A program made the position numbers and the translations under genes. This document shows positions 17,190-25,577 of a stretch of 49,528 bases of DNA, piece after piece (position 1 is the first letter of the stretch; each line of letters begins with the position of its first letter). The notes under the pieces were generated by a model that made no database searches, had not been told where the DNA came from, and saw only the letters and a list, made by a program, of their open reading frames with translations. Source of the stretch: Candidatus Poribacteria bacterium (lineage in GTDB: Bacteria > Poribacteria > WGA-4E > WGA-3G); NCBI GenBank assembly GCA_026702755.1, contig JAPPBX010000011.1, positions 1-49,528 of the forward strand, written 5' to 3'.

Positions 17190-17447
17190 ACAAATGCCGC
17201 CCCTACGGGGCTTTATTTTTTTTGATTCCCATTTCTACACAGATACCATCCCTACGGGATTCAAGAGGGTTTTGAACGCTTCAAAGTCTTTGTGTAAAAC
17301 TCGGTCTGGTAGGCACTGTTTCCAACTGCGCCGGGTTTTAGCCATAAACTTTGTCCACACCAGAACGCCTCTTTAGTCCCGTAGGGACGACATCTGTGTA
17401 GCAGCGTTAAAACCAAAGGAGCTAAGCCCCGTAGGGGCGGCATTTGT
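17190..17447. mobile_element. MITE-like foldback element of about 258 bp
   Basis: The ends are a 24-bp perfect inverted repeat (17190-17213 with 17424-17447). Inside, CTACACAGAT (17235-17244) pairs with ATCTGTGTAG (17392-17401) and TCCCTACGGGA (17249-17259) with TCCCGTAGGGA (17377-17387), and weaker pairing continues toward the centre. Two short opposite reading frames begin MPPLRG simply because the arms mirror each other. No transposase is encoded and no clear target duplication is visible at the edges. A non-autonomous element or large hairpin repeat is the best reading. Confidence 0.75.
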
Positions 17448-17532
17448 GGAAAGGCTGTTCCAAAATCCCTCGAAAAATCCCTAAATTGACCCCTATGATA
17501 CAGTTAGGAAACCGCACCCACCGAATCCAGCA

Positions 17533-17576
17533 AAACAAAAAAGAAAACGGGCAATGCCCTATTGGGCACTGCCCGT
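17533..17576 (-). terminator. Rho-independent terminator of the lamin-tail protein gene
   Basis: A 13-bp stem with one mismatch (17547-17559 with 17564-17576) and a 4-base loop is followed on the minus strand by TTTTCTTTTTTGTTTT. It lies about 40 bases beyond the stop codon of the 740-residue gene. Confidence 0.92.
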
Positions 17577-17614
17577 TGTTATCTCAGGGATTATTAAGTG
17601 TTACTCTTCATGGA

Positions 17615-19837
17615 TTAGTCACGTGATTGTTTCAATACGCCCCACTGCGTAGCAAGCTTACCTTTAGCGGAAACAAACCCTTTCAAGCGGACTGTCGCCA
17701 ACGTCTGATGCTCACCCGCGAAGGATACGTCTTCAATCTGGTAATAATAGACGACATTCGGTTTCGCCGTGGTGTCCGTCCAAGTGTAGGTAGTACTTTC
17801 CGCTTTTGTACCAGCTCCCGGAATCAGCTGCGCGTTGACGACCTTGAATTCACCCGTCTTCGTTTGACTCCGCAGGATATTGAACCCTGCATTGTCCACC
17901 TCAGATTGGGTCGTCCACTGGATGACAATTGCGCCGCTCTCGGTGCGTTCCGGACGGAAGTGTGAGAGTTCAACAGGGAGGGCGTGTCCTGCTCGGAAGC
18001 CGGGGCTACCGTAATCGGATACACTGCCGTACCAAGTTTCAAGGCTTCTTCCGTTTCTGGTCACTCTTTTTCTCGATATCCACGAGAAATCGGTGTCTGC
18101 TGCGCGGATCCATCCATCTTGCCGGGTGCCATCGCGTTCTGTGCCTCTGCGATACCGACGGAGAATCGAGGTGCGATCATCGTCTTCTGTCCAACCGTCA
18201 GGTAATGTCCACGCCGGTTCATCGGCGGTCCGGATTCTCCCATCAAGGTTGCCAACTTCATCGGAGTCGTTCCCCCTTCCATCGACGAGCTTGATATGGA
18301 ATCCCTCAGTCGGGTTCAAGAAGGGATCTCGCCCAGAGTTCATCCCAAATTCAGCACGGAGTTCTGAGTAGACGCTGAAGACGCGGGTAAGTACGAAGTG
18401 ATTACTATCAGAATTTCTGCCACTCGATGAGACAATTAGCACTGACTGATTCGGGGAGATAGTTTTTACGTCACCGCTATCCTTAAAATTAATTGTTCCG
18501 GACCGGGGTTCTTCACTTGAGCGAGGATCGTTGTAGTTTTTAATAATCAGCTCCCATCCGGTATCAGCATCTAATGCAACGGCTTCGGTCTCAGAACTAT
18601 TGAAAAGTTCAATCCATTGGATGTCACGTGTGCCACCAGCAGTAGCGAACATGATCTCACTAATCGTCACTTTACCACCGGTAAGTTCTCTGACACTTCC
18701 GCGTCTTGGTGCAGTTCCTGTTCCTGGGGGCGTACCGGTTGCAGCAATTTGGAAGGTATGTGCCGGGGAAGGCGTTGCTGCGTTTGGCACCCCGCCCGCG
18801 TCTGCTACAGCCCCCGCCTTGATCTGCACGGTCACCGTTGTAGCACCGGAATCAGGAATGAGCGTTGCGACGTAACTGCTCGTAGCAGGGATCGGGCTGA
18901 GCACACCGATCGAGGCACCGATGACGCTAATCTCACTGGCAATTAGCGTCGCCCCCGCCTGCAGGGGCTCATCGAAGGCGATAGTTACGCTATACACACC
19001 GCCTCCCACGGGTATCGGTGTAATCCTCGCGACAGGTCCGGTTGTATCAACGGTAAACGTGCCTTTTGAAAAGATATACGCCCCGGTAGCAGAAGGTTCC
19101 ACCGTTACCTGCGTTACACCGGCACCGGGATGAATTGTCACCGTCCAAACCCTTTTTGCGGCATCAGATGTGATACCGTTCGTTGGGATAAATCCGTCAG
19201 TAACTTTGATATCAGCTTCTGTCAGTGTAATTGCAGTCGTTGAGGTGAGCGTCACCGTAAACGGAGCATTGCCCCCAATAGATTTATCAGGAGACAGCGT
19301 GAGTGGGGGTGCCGCACTCCGAATTATTTCGACTTCTAGTGGAGTCGCCGCGTCACTTGGGGTCGCGTTAACACTATCTCTTACCTGTTGTGGGCTAAGA
19401 ATAGTGTTGGCGGCTGCCGCTGGTATTCGTATAATGACACTATTGACCCTACCTCCGGCAGTGATTGTTGTCGTGTACACACTGCCTGCAGCGTTGGAAT
19501 GAACCGCATCCGCTGCTGCTCCGCGTTGAACAGAATTCTCATTCACATCAAAAGCAAACAATTCAATATCAGTAGCATCAAAGCCAGTTACTGGAGTCGG
19601 CATAGGCGGATTGCTGCCATCCCCAAACGTAATGGTTAACTCAAAAGAAACAGATTCGGCTCTGATGCCGTATACTTGGATACCTTCTGTGTCCGCGGTA
19701 TCTGGGTCAGCTGTTAACTCATCTGGCACTGACAGGACTGGTGTCACAGCTTCAGTTGCGGGTGTTGCAACGAAGGCAAGCCCAGCAACGAATAACACCA
19801 CCAAAACCAACGGATATCTCAATTTATTAAAGAACAT
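17615..19837 (-). CDS. Secreted Ig-like / lamin-tail domain surface protein
   Basis: A 740-residue extracellular protein. Signal peptide about 1-30; then beta-rich Thr/Val/Ala repeats to about 365, reminiscent of bacterial Ig-like domains (repeats near VTIAFDEPLQAG, TATGAYIFSKGTFTVDTTGP); a Pro/Gly/Thr linker; a lamin-tail domain from about 395 (VTISEIMFA, IQWIELFN, FHIKLVDGRGN); a fibronectin-like segment from LPVELSHFRPE (about 630); and a C-terminal GKLATQWGVLKQ. The layout resembles surface proteins whose last module is a secretion or sorting signal. ATG is preceded by AAGGAGG. It is transcribed alone, with its own terminator. Confidence 0.85.
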   Translation of the reverse strand: MFFNKLRYPLVLVVLFVAGLAFVATPATEAVTPVLSVPDELTADPDTADTEGIQVYGIRAESVSFELTITFGDGSNPPMPTPVTGFDATDIELFAFDVNENSVQRGAAADAVHSNAAGSVYTTTITAGGRVNSVIIRIPAAAANTILSPQQVRDSVNATPSDAATPLEVEIIRSAAPPLTLSPDKSIGGNAPFTVTLTSTTAITLTEADIKVTDGFIPTNGITSDAAKRVWTVTIHPGAGVTQVTVEPSATGAYIFSKGTFTVDTTGPVARITPIPVGGGVYSVTIAFDEPLQAGATLIASEISVIGASIGVLSPIPATSSYVATLIPDSGATTVTVQIKAGAVADAGGVPNAATPSPAHTFQIAATGTPPGTGTAPRRGSVRELTGGKVTISEIMFATAGGTRDIQWIELFNSSETEAVALDADTGWELIIKNYNDPRSSEEPRSGTINFKDSGDVKTISPNQSVLIVSSSGRNSDSNHFVLTRVFSVYSELRAEFGMNSGRDPFLNPTEGFHIKLVDGRGNDSDEVGNLDGRIRTADEPAWTLPDGWTEDDDRTSILRRYRRGTERDGTRQDGWIRAADTDFSWISRKRVTRNGRSLETWYGSVSDYGSPGFRAGHALPVELSHFRPERTESGAIVIQWTTQSEVDNAGFNILRSQTKTGEFKVVNAQLIPGAGTKAESTTYTWTDTTAKPNVVYYYQIEDVSFAGEHQTLATVRLKGFVSAKGKLATQWGVLKQSRD

Positions 19838-20603
19838 TCGTCATCTTCCTCCTTCAGACAAATTCAAGCTCAGGAATATATTTTAACTTTTGATCTGGCC
19901 GACCTTTTTTCTTAGATGTAACTTTCAAAAAATGCCCAAGCAAAACACCGCGAATTTTTAAAATTTTCTTCCTAACAAAATAACGTCATTTTCCTCAAGG
20001 ACGTTACAAAAAAGTGCTATAAACAAACGGGGATAAAGCGGAAGATCGAGCGTGGTGTGTCTTGTCTGAATTACGCGTTACTGCAGGTTTCACAGAGGTT
20101 GCGGATTCTAAGGGTGTATAAATATTTTGGCAGCGTCCCCGAGAGGTACCCTAAGACATAGCACTCCGCTGGAGTGCTGTGTTTTTGGCATTCCGATGCC
20201 TGTCTATAGACATATCACGCCTCTGGCGTGAGGAGACCCTTGACCTGTCAAGAGGGATTCCTCTTTGCTCCAGCGGAGCAATATATCTATAGACAAGAAA
20301 CGGAACCCTCTCACACTCCAGCGGAGTGCTATGTCAGAACCACGTAGAAGATGCTTTGATCTATTTGGTGTCAAAAACCTCACACACCCTCAATCGAATT
20401 TCACGGACTCTATAAACACAACATCCCTAATGGGGCCAAGCTCCAAGCATCAACAAGTGCCTGTTGTATAGGGTAGGAGAAGATAGTTTAGTTCGGTATT
20501 AATTCGGGAGAGTCCATAAAAAATCACGAGGCGAGGATACAATCCTCGCCAGCAGGCATTTGGGAGACCTCTGCATCCCTACGGATTTCAGAGGAAATAG
20601 ACA
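19838..20603. other. Intergenic region with clustered palindromes
   Basis: No protein gene is supported. Between 20161 and 20328 there are five palindromes: GCACTCCGCTGGAGTGC (20161-20177), TGTCTATAGACA (20201-20212), CACGCCTCTGGCGTG (20217-20231), GCTCCAGCGGAGC (20267-20279) and CACTCCAGCGGAGTG (20314-20328). A GGCGAGG hairpin follows at 20530-20550, and a stem CCTCTG/CAGAGG with inner ATCC/GGAT at 20568-20594. The last lies just past the stop of the PCP_red gene but lacks a T-run. The left part, up to about 20050, is AT-rich and probably holds the promoter of the lamin-tail gene, not resolvable by eye. Confidence 0.6.
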
Positions 20604-21134
20604 TTAGAACTGGGCGGGGAAGTTTCCACGGGCGGCATCCATGATTTCGCCTGTAATCTCGTCATGTCCGTTTTCTTTCGCAAAACTCTCAATCCCCATC
20701 TTCGCCATAGGACGAACAAACGCCGGAATCCGTTCCAAACGTTCAAGTGCCTCCGCCGACCAGACGGGACCCGTTGGTTCGGTCGGTTCAGAAGTTTCCT
20801 GAAACGCCTCGGAGATAACGCCAGTAAAGGGGCACTTACCACCCTCAGCGGTTTCACCTGAACCCGTCTCTGGAGAAACCTCATTAGGCATCACATTGTC
20901 TTTCGCTGTTTCCAGCTGTGAACGCACCAGCTGCATCGGCTGCGCTGCTTCGTTGTTACCACCGAGTTTGAGATCCAAAGACTTCAGCATCTGGGTCTCC
21001 GACGGATTGAGGTACATGGCGATCTCTGTGAAGCAGTCAGGGCATTCAAAAAGTGCTGTCACAGAGCCTTGTTCCGGACGGGTAACGTCTTTAAACTTCA
21101 TCGCCGTATCACAGTCTATGCACAGGAACTTCAT
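20604..21134 (-). CDS. Zinc-ribbon protein with C-terminal PCP_red domain
   Basis: A 176-residue soluble protein. The N-terminus has a zinc-ribbon pattern with C5-x2-C8 and C31-x2-C34. The last 50 residues (WSAEALERLERIPAFVRPMA onward, ending ITGEIMDAARGNF) match the PCP_red module known from the C-terminus of the BchB/ChlB subunit of dark-operative protochlorophyllide reductase. The middle is a low-complexity Pro/Glu/Thr linker. Start ATG 21132-21134 has AAAGGAG; a longer frame overlaps the ATPase gene and is rejected. It is the last gene of the PQQ-propeller/Mrp operon. No photosynthesis gene is nearby, so the role is probably metal or Fe-S related, an inference from the Mrp neighbour. Confidence 0.8.
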   Translation of the reverse strand: MKFLCIDCDTAMKFKDVTRPEQGSVTALFECPDCFTEIAMYLNPSETQMLKSLDLKLGGNNEAAQPMQLVRSQLETAKDNVMPNEVSPETGSGETAEGGKCPFTGVISEAFQETSEPTEPTGPVWSAEALERLERIPAFVRPMAKMGIESFAKENGHDEITGEIMDAARGNFPAQF

Positions 21135-21144
21135 TTTTTCTCCT

Positions 21145-22026
21145 TTAGTTCTCAAAAAACGCTTGAATCTTTTCACCAACTTGCATGAGTGCTGCGCTTG
21201 CTGGCGTATCTGGATATTCGTCAATATAAGGGGTTCCGGTGTCACTACAACGTGCAAGTCTCGGATCAAAAGGGATACTACCGAGGATGACCTGTTGGAA
21301 CGCAGCGTCCAGTGTCTCATCAGCGGAAAAGAGCGGCTCCTCTTCGCCGCAGTGTTGACAGACATAGAAAGCCATATTCTCGACAACACCGATGATTGGG
21401 ACCTTGAGCACATCTCTCGCCAAGGTTATCGATTTTTTGACGACCAGCTGCGATACCTCAGACGGAATTGTCACAACGACTACACCACCGAGGTTCGGGA
21501 TGAGCTCCGCCACATTTGGAAGTCGATCACTGCCGGGTGGCAGATCAAGCAGGAGGTAATCCAACTCGCCCCATTCGGTGTCAGCGATAAACTCTCGGAG
21601 CGCGCCGACCTCCATTGTGCTACGCCATGTGAACGCGTCCTTTTGGGTATACGCGTTCCAGAGCACCGGCGCATCGTCTTCCGCCAAGAGTAAGTCCATA
21701 GAGATAAGCTTGGTGCCGAGTACCGTAACCGCAGGCTTAACACCAGCAGATATGTACTCCAGCGTCGCGTTTCGGACTCCCATCATCTTGGCAAGCGTCG
21801 GTCCGTTGATGTCAGCGTCCACAACCCCGACAGTGTTACCTTTCAGCGTGAGGGCAGTAGCGAGATTAGCCGTGAGGACACTCTTGCCGACCCCACCTTT
21901 CCCACTCATAACGGCAACAGTATGTTTGACGGAGGCAAGCCGTTTCTGAACCCGGTCCGCTTGCGCTGTGACCTGCCCAATAATGTTGGAGCCAGCATCG
22001 TTCGGCAGTTCTTTGTAAGTTTTCAT
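21145..22026 (-). CDS. mrp: Mrp/NBP35-type P-loop ATPase (Fe-S carrier family)
   Basis: A 293-residue cytosolic ATPase of the MinD/Mrp group, which carries and transfers iron-sulfur clusters. The deviant Walker A GKGGVGKS (about 42-49), DADINGPTLAKMMG, and the switch LLLDLPPGSDR are all present, and a CxxC (CQHC) in the second half is where family members bind a bridging cluster. The ATG overlaps the stop of the PQQ-propeller gene (ATGA), so translation is coupled; the PCP_red gene starts 10 bases after its stop. Family identity is firm; its client proteins are not known. Confidence 0.9.
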   Translation of the reverse strand: MKTYKELPNDAGSNIIGQVTAQADRVQKRLASVKHTVAVMSGKGGVGKSVLTANLATALTLKGNTVGVVDADINGPTLAKMMGVRNATLEYISAGVKPAVTVLGTKLISMDLLLAEDDAPVLWNAYTQKDAFTWRSTMEVGALREFIADTEWGELDYLLLDLPPGSDRLPNVAELIPNLGGVVVVTIPSEVSQLVVKKSITLARDVLKVPIIGVVENMAFYVCQHCGEEEPLFSADETLDAAFQQVILGSIPFDPRLARCSDTGTPYIDEYPDTPASAALMQVGEKIQAFFEN

Positions 22027-23291
22027 TTCTTGCCGATCGCATAGAGTGCTTGGTAGCTGCGCAAATAGAGTACCCCGTTTGAGATAGCAGGAGATGCAGC
22101 GATGACCTCCCCTAACGAATTGCTGGCGACGATTTCAAACGCACGTCCCGTTTTTACAACGTTGACAATGCCGTCACGAGACGTTAGATAGATGTGTCCG
22201 TTCGCATACACAGGCGAGGCACGATGTCGGTGTCGATGCGTCCGCTCGCGATAGAGTTGTTCTCCAGTCTCGGCATCAAGACATATCAGATCACCCCGCT
22301 CTCGACAGAGATAAACCAAGCCATCCTGAATAACCGGGGAGGGAACATCCGGTGTCCCCTGTCGAAGTTTCCAAAGTTGCCATTTGCTATCAGTTATATC
22401 GCCTTTTGCAGCGGGATCAATGCCCAAAACAGGTCCGTTTTTCGCCGACGGAACGACGATAAGCCCCTCTGTCGCAACCGGAGAAGCGACGAACCGAAGG
22501 GACGGATTATACCCCATCACCGGATTCAAACCGCCACATCGCCAGATTTCGCTACCATCTTCAAGACTGTGGGCAGTGACATAATCCGCACCGTGGACAA
22601 CAAGGTATTCACGTTCCGCATCGCGATAGAGAATCGGAGAGGTATAAGCCTGTTCACATTCATCGGTCGCATCACTTTCGCGCTTATGTTTCCAAATCTC
22701 TTTGCCCGTCATTTTGTCGAGAGCCAGCACAAGCCATGCATTACTATGGATGAGGTGAATGTAAAGTCGGTCCTTGTCAACCAGCGGTGTCGTAGACATA
22801 ACGAAATAGAGGTTGAAGCTACCGTAACGCTCAGCGAGATTGGTATGCCAGACCTGATTTCCATCGAAATCGTAGCAGACAAGGTCCCCAGTTCCAAGGA
22901 ATGCCCAGACATGCTCCCCATCAGTTACTGGCGAGGGTGCAGCAGAATTGCCTTCACCGCCGCGGACGCTTCGGTTACCATGCCCTACAGTCTGTTTCCA
23001 AAGTTCTTCACCCTCAGTGCTAATGCACATCAGAACGAGGGCATTCCCCTCAGCCGAAGTGAGAAAAATCTTGTCTTCCCAGATAACAGGGGTAGAGGCA
23101 GCCTCACCGGGGAGCGGTAAACGCCACTTAACATTTTCAGTTTGACTCCACTGGATAGGTACATCGGTCTCGTGGCTGATGCCGTCGTTGTTTGGGCCGC
23201 GCCACTGGTGCCAATTTTCAGCAGACAAAGACCCCACAAGGATAAACACCCCAAGTAGCAGTGTTAGTGTATTTCTTAGTATATATTTCAT
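22023..23291 (-). CDS. Secreted PQQ-type beta-propeller protein
   Basis: A 422-residue exported protein: signal peptide (hydrophobic TLTLLLGVFILVGSLSA), then the QWRGPNNDGIS segment typical of planctomycete-like PQQ propellers, followed by repeated blades each ending in W-x-T/W-x-H or LDxxTGxxxW-type tryptophan docking motifs (for example LDKMTGKEIWKH, LDAETGEQLY). Similar folds occur in BamB and quinoprotein dehydrogenases; the catalytic residues of the latter are not evident, so a binding or scaffolding role is as likely. AGGAGGG lies six bases before the ATG at 23289-23291. It is first in an operon with the Mrp ATPase and PCP_red protein. Confidence 0.85.
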   Translation of the reverse strand: MKYILRNTLTLLLGVFILVGSLSAENWHQWRGPNNDGISHETDVPIQWSQTENVKWRLPLPGEAASTPVIWEDKIFLTSAEGNALVLMCISTEGEELWKQTVGHGNRSVRGGEGNSAAPSPVTDGEHVWAFLGTGDLVCYDFDGNQVWHTNLAERYGSFNLYFVMSTTPLVDKDRLYIHLIHSNAWLVLALDKMTGKEIWKHKRESDATDECEQAYTSPILYRDAEREYLVVHGADYVTAHSLEDGSEIWRCGGLNPVMGYNPSLRFVASPVATEGLIVVPSAKNGPVLGIDPAAKGDITDSKWQLWKLRQGTPDVPSPVIQDGLVYLCRERGDLICLDAETGEQLYRERTHRHRHRASPVYANGHIYLTSRDGIVNVVKTGRAFEIVASNSLGEVIAASPAISNGVLYLRSYQALYAIGKK

Positions 23292-23330
23292 GGTGATCCC
23301 TCCTCGATAAAATCTACTCAAATACGGAAT

Positions 23331-23455
23331 CGCTTTCGGCTTTCAGCGTTTGGTTGGAAGATTGGAAGACTGGAAGATTCTTTTTTCCCTTCCTCCCTTC
23401 TATCCTTCCCACCTTCCATTCCAATTTCTTGCTGACTGCTGATTGCTGACCGCCG
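23331..23455. repeat. Nested octad-in-heptad foldback element
   Basis: Outer arms are 7-bp-phased (CGCTTTCGGCTTTCAGCG on the left; TGCTGAC, TGCTGAT, TGCTGAC on the right). Inside lie 8-bp-phased TGGAAGAT/TGGAAGAC units facing CCTTCC-rich DNA (23351-23428). One foldback family therefore appears to be inserted in the other. Confidence 0.7.
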
Positions 23456-23466
23456 CCTGTTATCCT

Positions 23467-23895
23467 TCAACGGTTCTCATCCGTCCACAATCCTCGATCA
23501 TGTCCATTCCACTCGTAAGGAACTATTTTCGACAAGTCGCCGACGCTATATTCCAAAAATTCATGTCCCGCCTCTACAACATACCCTTCGTTTGTGAAAA
23601 TAGGAAACTCCAGTTCGGCAAGAGAATCAAAAGGTTCGATTTCCAGCCATACATCAAGCTTACCTTCCACCGTCTTATAAAACAAATCCGCGGAATGGCT
23701 TTCACGTTTCAGAATCATGATAGTCCCGGACTGCTGAACCTCACCATTAGATGAACGCACCTTCACGCCAACGACAAGATTATTCGGCGGGGGCGGATCT
23801 GACTGCACCTTAAACCATAAACCTCGATGTGAACCTTCTGCAACGCCCTCATTTGGACCGAGAATTTGGAATGTGACCGCTGGAATATCACTCAT
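23467..23895 (-). CDS. Hypothetical protein
   Basis: A 142-residue protein without signal peptide or membrane segment, acidic, and probably all-beta (alternating hydrophobic strands such as LVVGVKVRSS and TIMILKRES). No family is recognised. AGAGG precedes its ATG. It lies 45 bases downstream of the restriction endonuclease gene on the same strand, so it may be carried with the restriction-modification genes, but nothing in the sequence ties it to DNA. Confidence 0.6.
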   Translation of the reverse strand: MSDIPAVTFQILGPNEGVAEGSHRGLWFKVQSDPPPPNNLVVGVKVRSSNGEVQQSGTIMILKRESHSADLFYKTVEGKLDVWLEIEPFDSLAELEFPIFTNEGYVVEAGHEFLEYSVGDLSKIVPYEWNGHDRGLWTDENR

Positions 23896-23940
23896 TATTT
23901 ACCTCTCCGTTTTAATTACTCAATCAACAATTGCAGCTAT

Positions 23941-24504
23941 CTAAACATCAATACCAAAAATGAGGACAGGGATATCAATATCAGCGACTCCCCGCTGTTC
24001 TAAATCCCACACGAATTGCTCAAAATATGAGACACCGGTAGACATATCATCAGCAAAAGATTTCACTGGGACAATCTCAACGCCAGCATCAATGTAGCCC
24101 AAGTTGCGAAAAATAGTCATTTTTGCACACACATTGTAGACCATAAATGCGTATTTTCCAAACTGAACCTCCACTCCAAGACGTTCTTTCAGAAAGTCCA
24201 TTTCTCGGTATGCCGGACGCATTTGTTTAGGTGAATATCCAGAACTGTAGTAGTCTGTTGAATAGTGACACGTTACACGTTTCTTCTGCCATCCTTTGGA
24301 TCCAAAACCTTGGGCAAAAGAGCGATTAAGGTCGGGAGGACTATACAACTTTTTGCCCGGCATCGTGAGTTCTTTGCTTTCTTTAATTTTGTAGAGCGAG
24401 GCATCAACAACAGCAATAATATCCTTCACCTCTTGTAACAGGTACGGGTGTGTCTTTTGAATGGAATACCCATTGTTGAATGAGTACTCGGCAGCAATAA
24501 TCAT
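23941..24504 (-). CDS. Type II restriction endonuclease, BglII/BstYI-like
   Basis: A 187-residue protein. It shows D103-x8-E112-V-Q114 (in MDFLKERLGVEVQFGK). This matches the spacing and the unusual E-x-Q in place of E-x-K in the BglII active site (D84, E93, Q95) as I recall it, and the length is in the right range. It lies 20 bases downstream of a DNA methyltransferase gene on the same strand, the standard layout of a type II system. By family, recognition of a GATC-centred site such as AGATCT or RGATCY is likely, but this is inference. The ribosome site is weak (GAGAAAG), which may keep expression low relative to the methylase. Confidence 0.75.
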   Translation of the reverse strand: MIIAAEYSFNNGYSIQKTHPYLLQEVKDIIAVVDASLYKIKESKELTMPGKKLYSPPDLNRSFAQGFGSKGWQKKRVTCHYSTDYYSSGYSPKQMRPAYREMDFLKERLGVEVQFGKYAFMVYNVCAKMTIFRNLGYIDAGVEIVPVKSFADDMSTGVSYFEQFVWDLEQRGVADIDIPVLIFGIDV

Positions 24505-24524
24505 GATTATTCGACTTTCTCAAT

Positions 24525-25508
24525 CTATTTCCATTCCAAAGGCATCTGTGCCGCACTTTCTTTTTCCGTTGGTTTGTGAATAGGTTTTCCCAAGGGGCGA
24601 AGAGGTAATGTTCCCTGTGCAAATTTCTGTAGTCTCTCACGAGTAATAGCCACATACTTTGAATCTTGTTCAGCAGCGATCGCTTTTCGATTATACTGCA
24701 AGGCAGCAATGATAGTTGATCCAACACCACAATATGGGTCTAAAACAATCCCTTCAGGTTCTGTAAGTGCTAAGACGCATCGCTGGACCAACTCGACGGG
24801 AAACTGGCAAGGGTGCTCGGTTTTCTCTGGATGGTTCGCTTTTACGTTTGGAATATCCCAAACTTCATCTTCCCAATCCTGTTTAACCACATCCCAAATA
24901 TCAGACGGATTTTTGCCAAGCGGGTTTCCTGAAAGTTGACCGCGTTTCGGCCCTTTGAAATGTCGCTTGCCTGGGTATTTTGCGGGAACGCGTACCGGAT
25001 CAAGATTGAAAACATATTCGTCATTCTTCGTAAACCACAAAATAGTTTCATATCGACCTGAGAACCGCTTTGTGCAGTGCAATCCGTGATTAAACCGCCA
25101 GATGATGCGATTCCGCAATTTTAATCCAAAACGTTTGAAAATCTCATAAAAGTAAATATCAAGCGGAAATACCTCCCCCTTCTGGACGTAATTTCCAACC
25201 TGCCAACAGAGACTTCCAGTCGCAGCAAGCACTCGTTCTATTTCCGCAATTACAGGCTCCATATCTTTTAGATATGACGCTAAGGATGTTTTTTTCTCGT
25301 ATTTTTTGCCTATGTTGTACGGGGGAGATGTGATGACTAAATCCACCGAACTTGACGGAACGCCCTTTAGCAGCTCGCTACAATCCCCATTAAACAGGAC
25401 AACGTCCACATCGGTGTTATAGGTATTTGAAACCGTAATCTGACGTGGTGTGTCGAAAATACCCGTCTCAACTTCAACTGTTTCAACGTGAGAATCTTGG
25501 GATCCCAT
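24525..25508 (-). CDS. Beta-class type II DNA methyltransferase
   Basis: A 327-residue S-adenosylmethionine-dependent methylase. The catalytic motif TSPPYN comes near residue 60 and the AdoMet-binding motif DPYCGVGSTIIAA near 265, the order that defines the beta class. SPPY is most common in N4-cytosine methylases, which agrees with known partners of BglII-like nucleases, though N6-adenine activity is not excluded. GGGAG precedes the ATG. An 8-bp palindrome GGGATCCC (25499-25506) covers the first codons and contains an RGATCY-type site that may be a target of the system itself. Cognate nuclease gene follows 20 bases later. Confidence 0.9.
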   Translation of the reverse strand: MGSQDSHVETVEVETGIFDTPRQITVSNTYNTDVDVVLFNGDCSELLKGVPSSSVDLVITSPPYNIGKKYEKKTSLASYLKDMEPVIAEIERVLAATGSLCWQVGNYVQKGEVFPLDIYFYEIFKRFGLKLRNRIIWRFNHGLHCTKRFSGRYETILWFTKNDEYVFNLDPVRVPAKYPGKRHFKGPKRGQLSGNPLGKNPSDIWDVVKQDWEDEVWDIPNVKANHPEKTEHPCQFPVELVQRCVLALTEPEGIVLDPYCGVGSTIIAALQYNRKAIAAEQDSKYVAITRERLQKFAQGTLPLRPLGKPIHKPTEKESAAQMPLEWK

Positions 25509-25519
25509 GTAAATCTCCC

Positions 25520-25565
25520 AAAACAGAAAAAGAGAGTCGCCAGTTATGGAGGTTGGTGACTCTCT
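25520..25565 (-). terminator. Rho-independent terminator upstream of the methylase gene
   Basis: AGAGAGTCGCCA (25531-25542) pairs with TGGTGACTCTCT (25554-25565) with one non-Watson-Crick position, and TTTTTCTGTTTT follows on the minus strand. It closes the small gene at 25578 and separates it from the restriction-modification pair, implying that the methylase has its own promoter or relies on readthrough. Confidence 0.88.
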
Positions 25566-25577
25566 GGAGTCATAACA

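Noticed and set aside
17194-17443. Two opposite small frames both beginning MPPLRG
   Set aside because: They are mirror products of the arms of the foldback element, not independent genes.
20265-20471. 68-codon plus-strand frame in the palindrome-rich gap
   Set aside because: Starts inside a palindrome, no ribosome site, no recognisable feature.
22194-23120. 308-codon plus-strand frame opposite the PQQ propeller
   Set aside because: Antisense shadow of a well-supported secreted propeller; composition is not protein-like.
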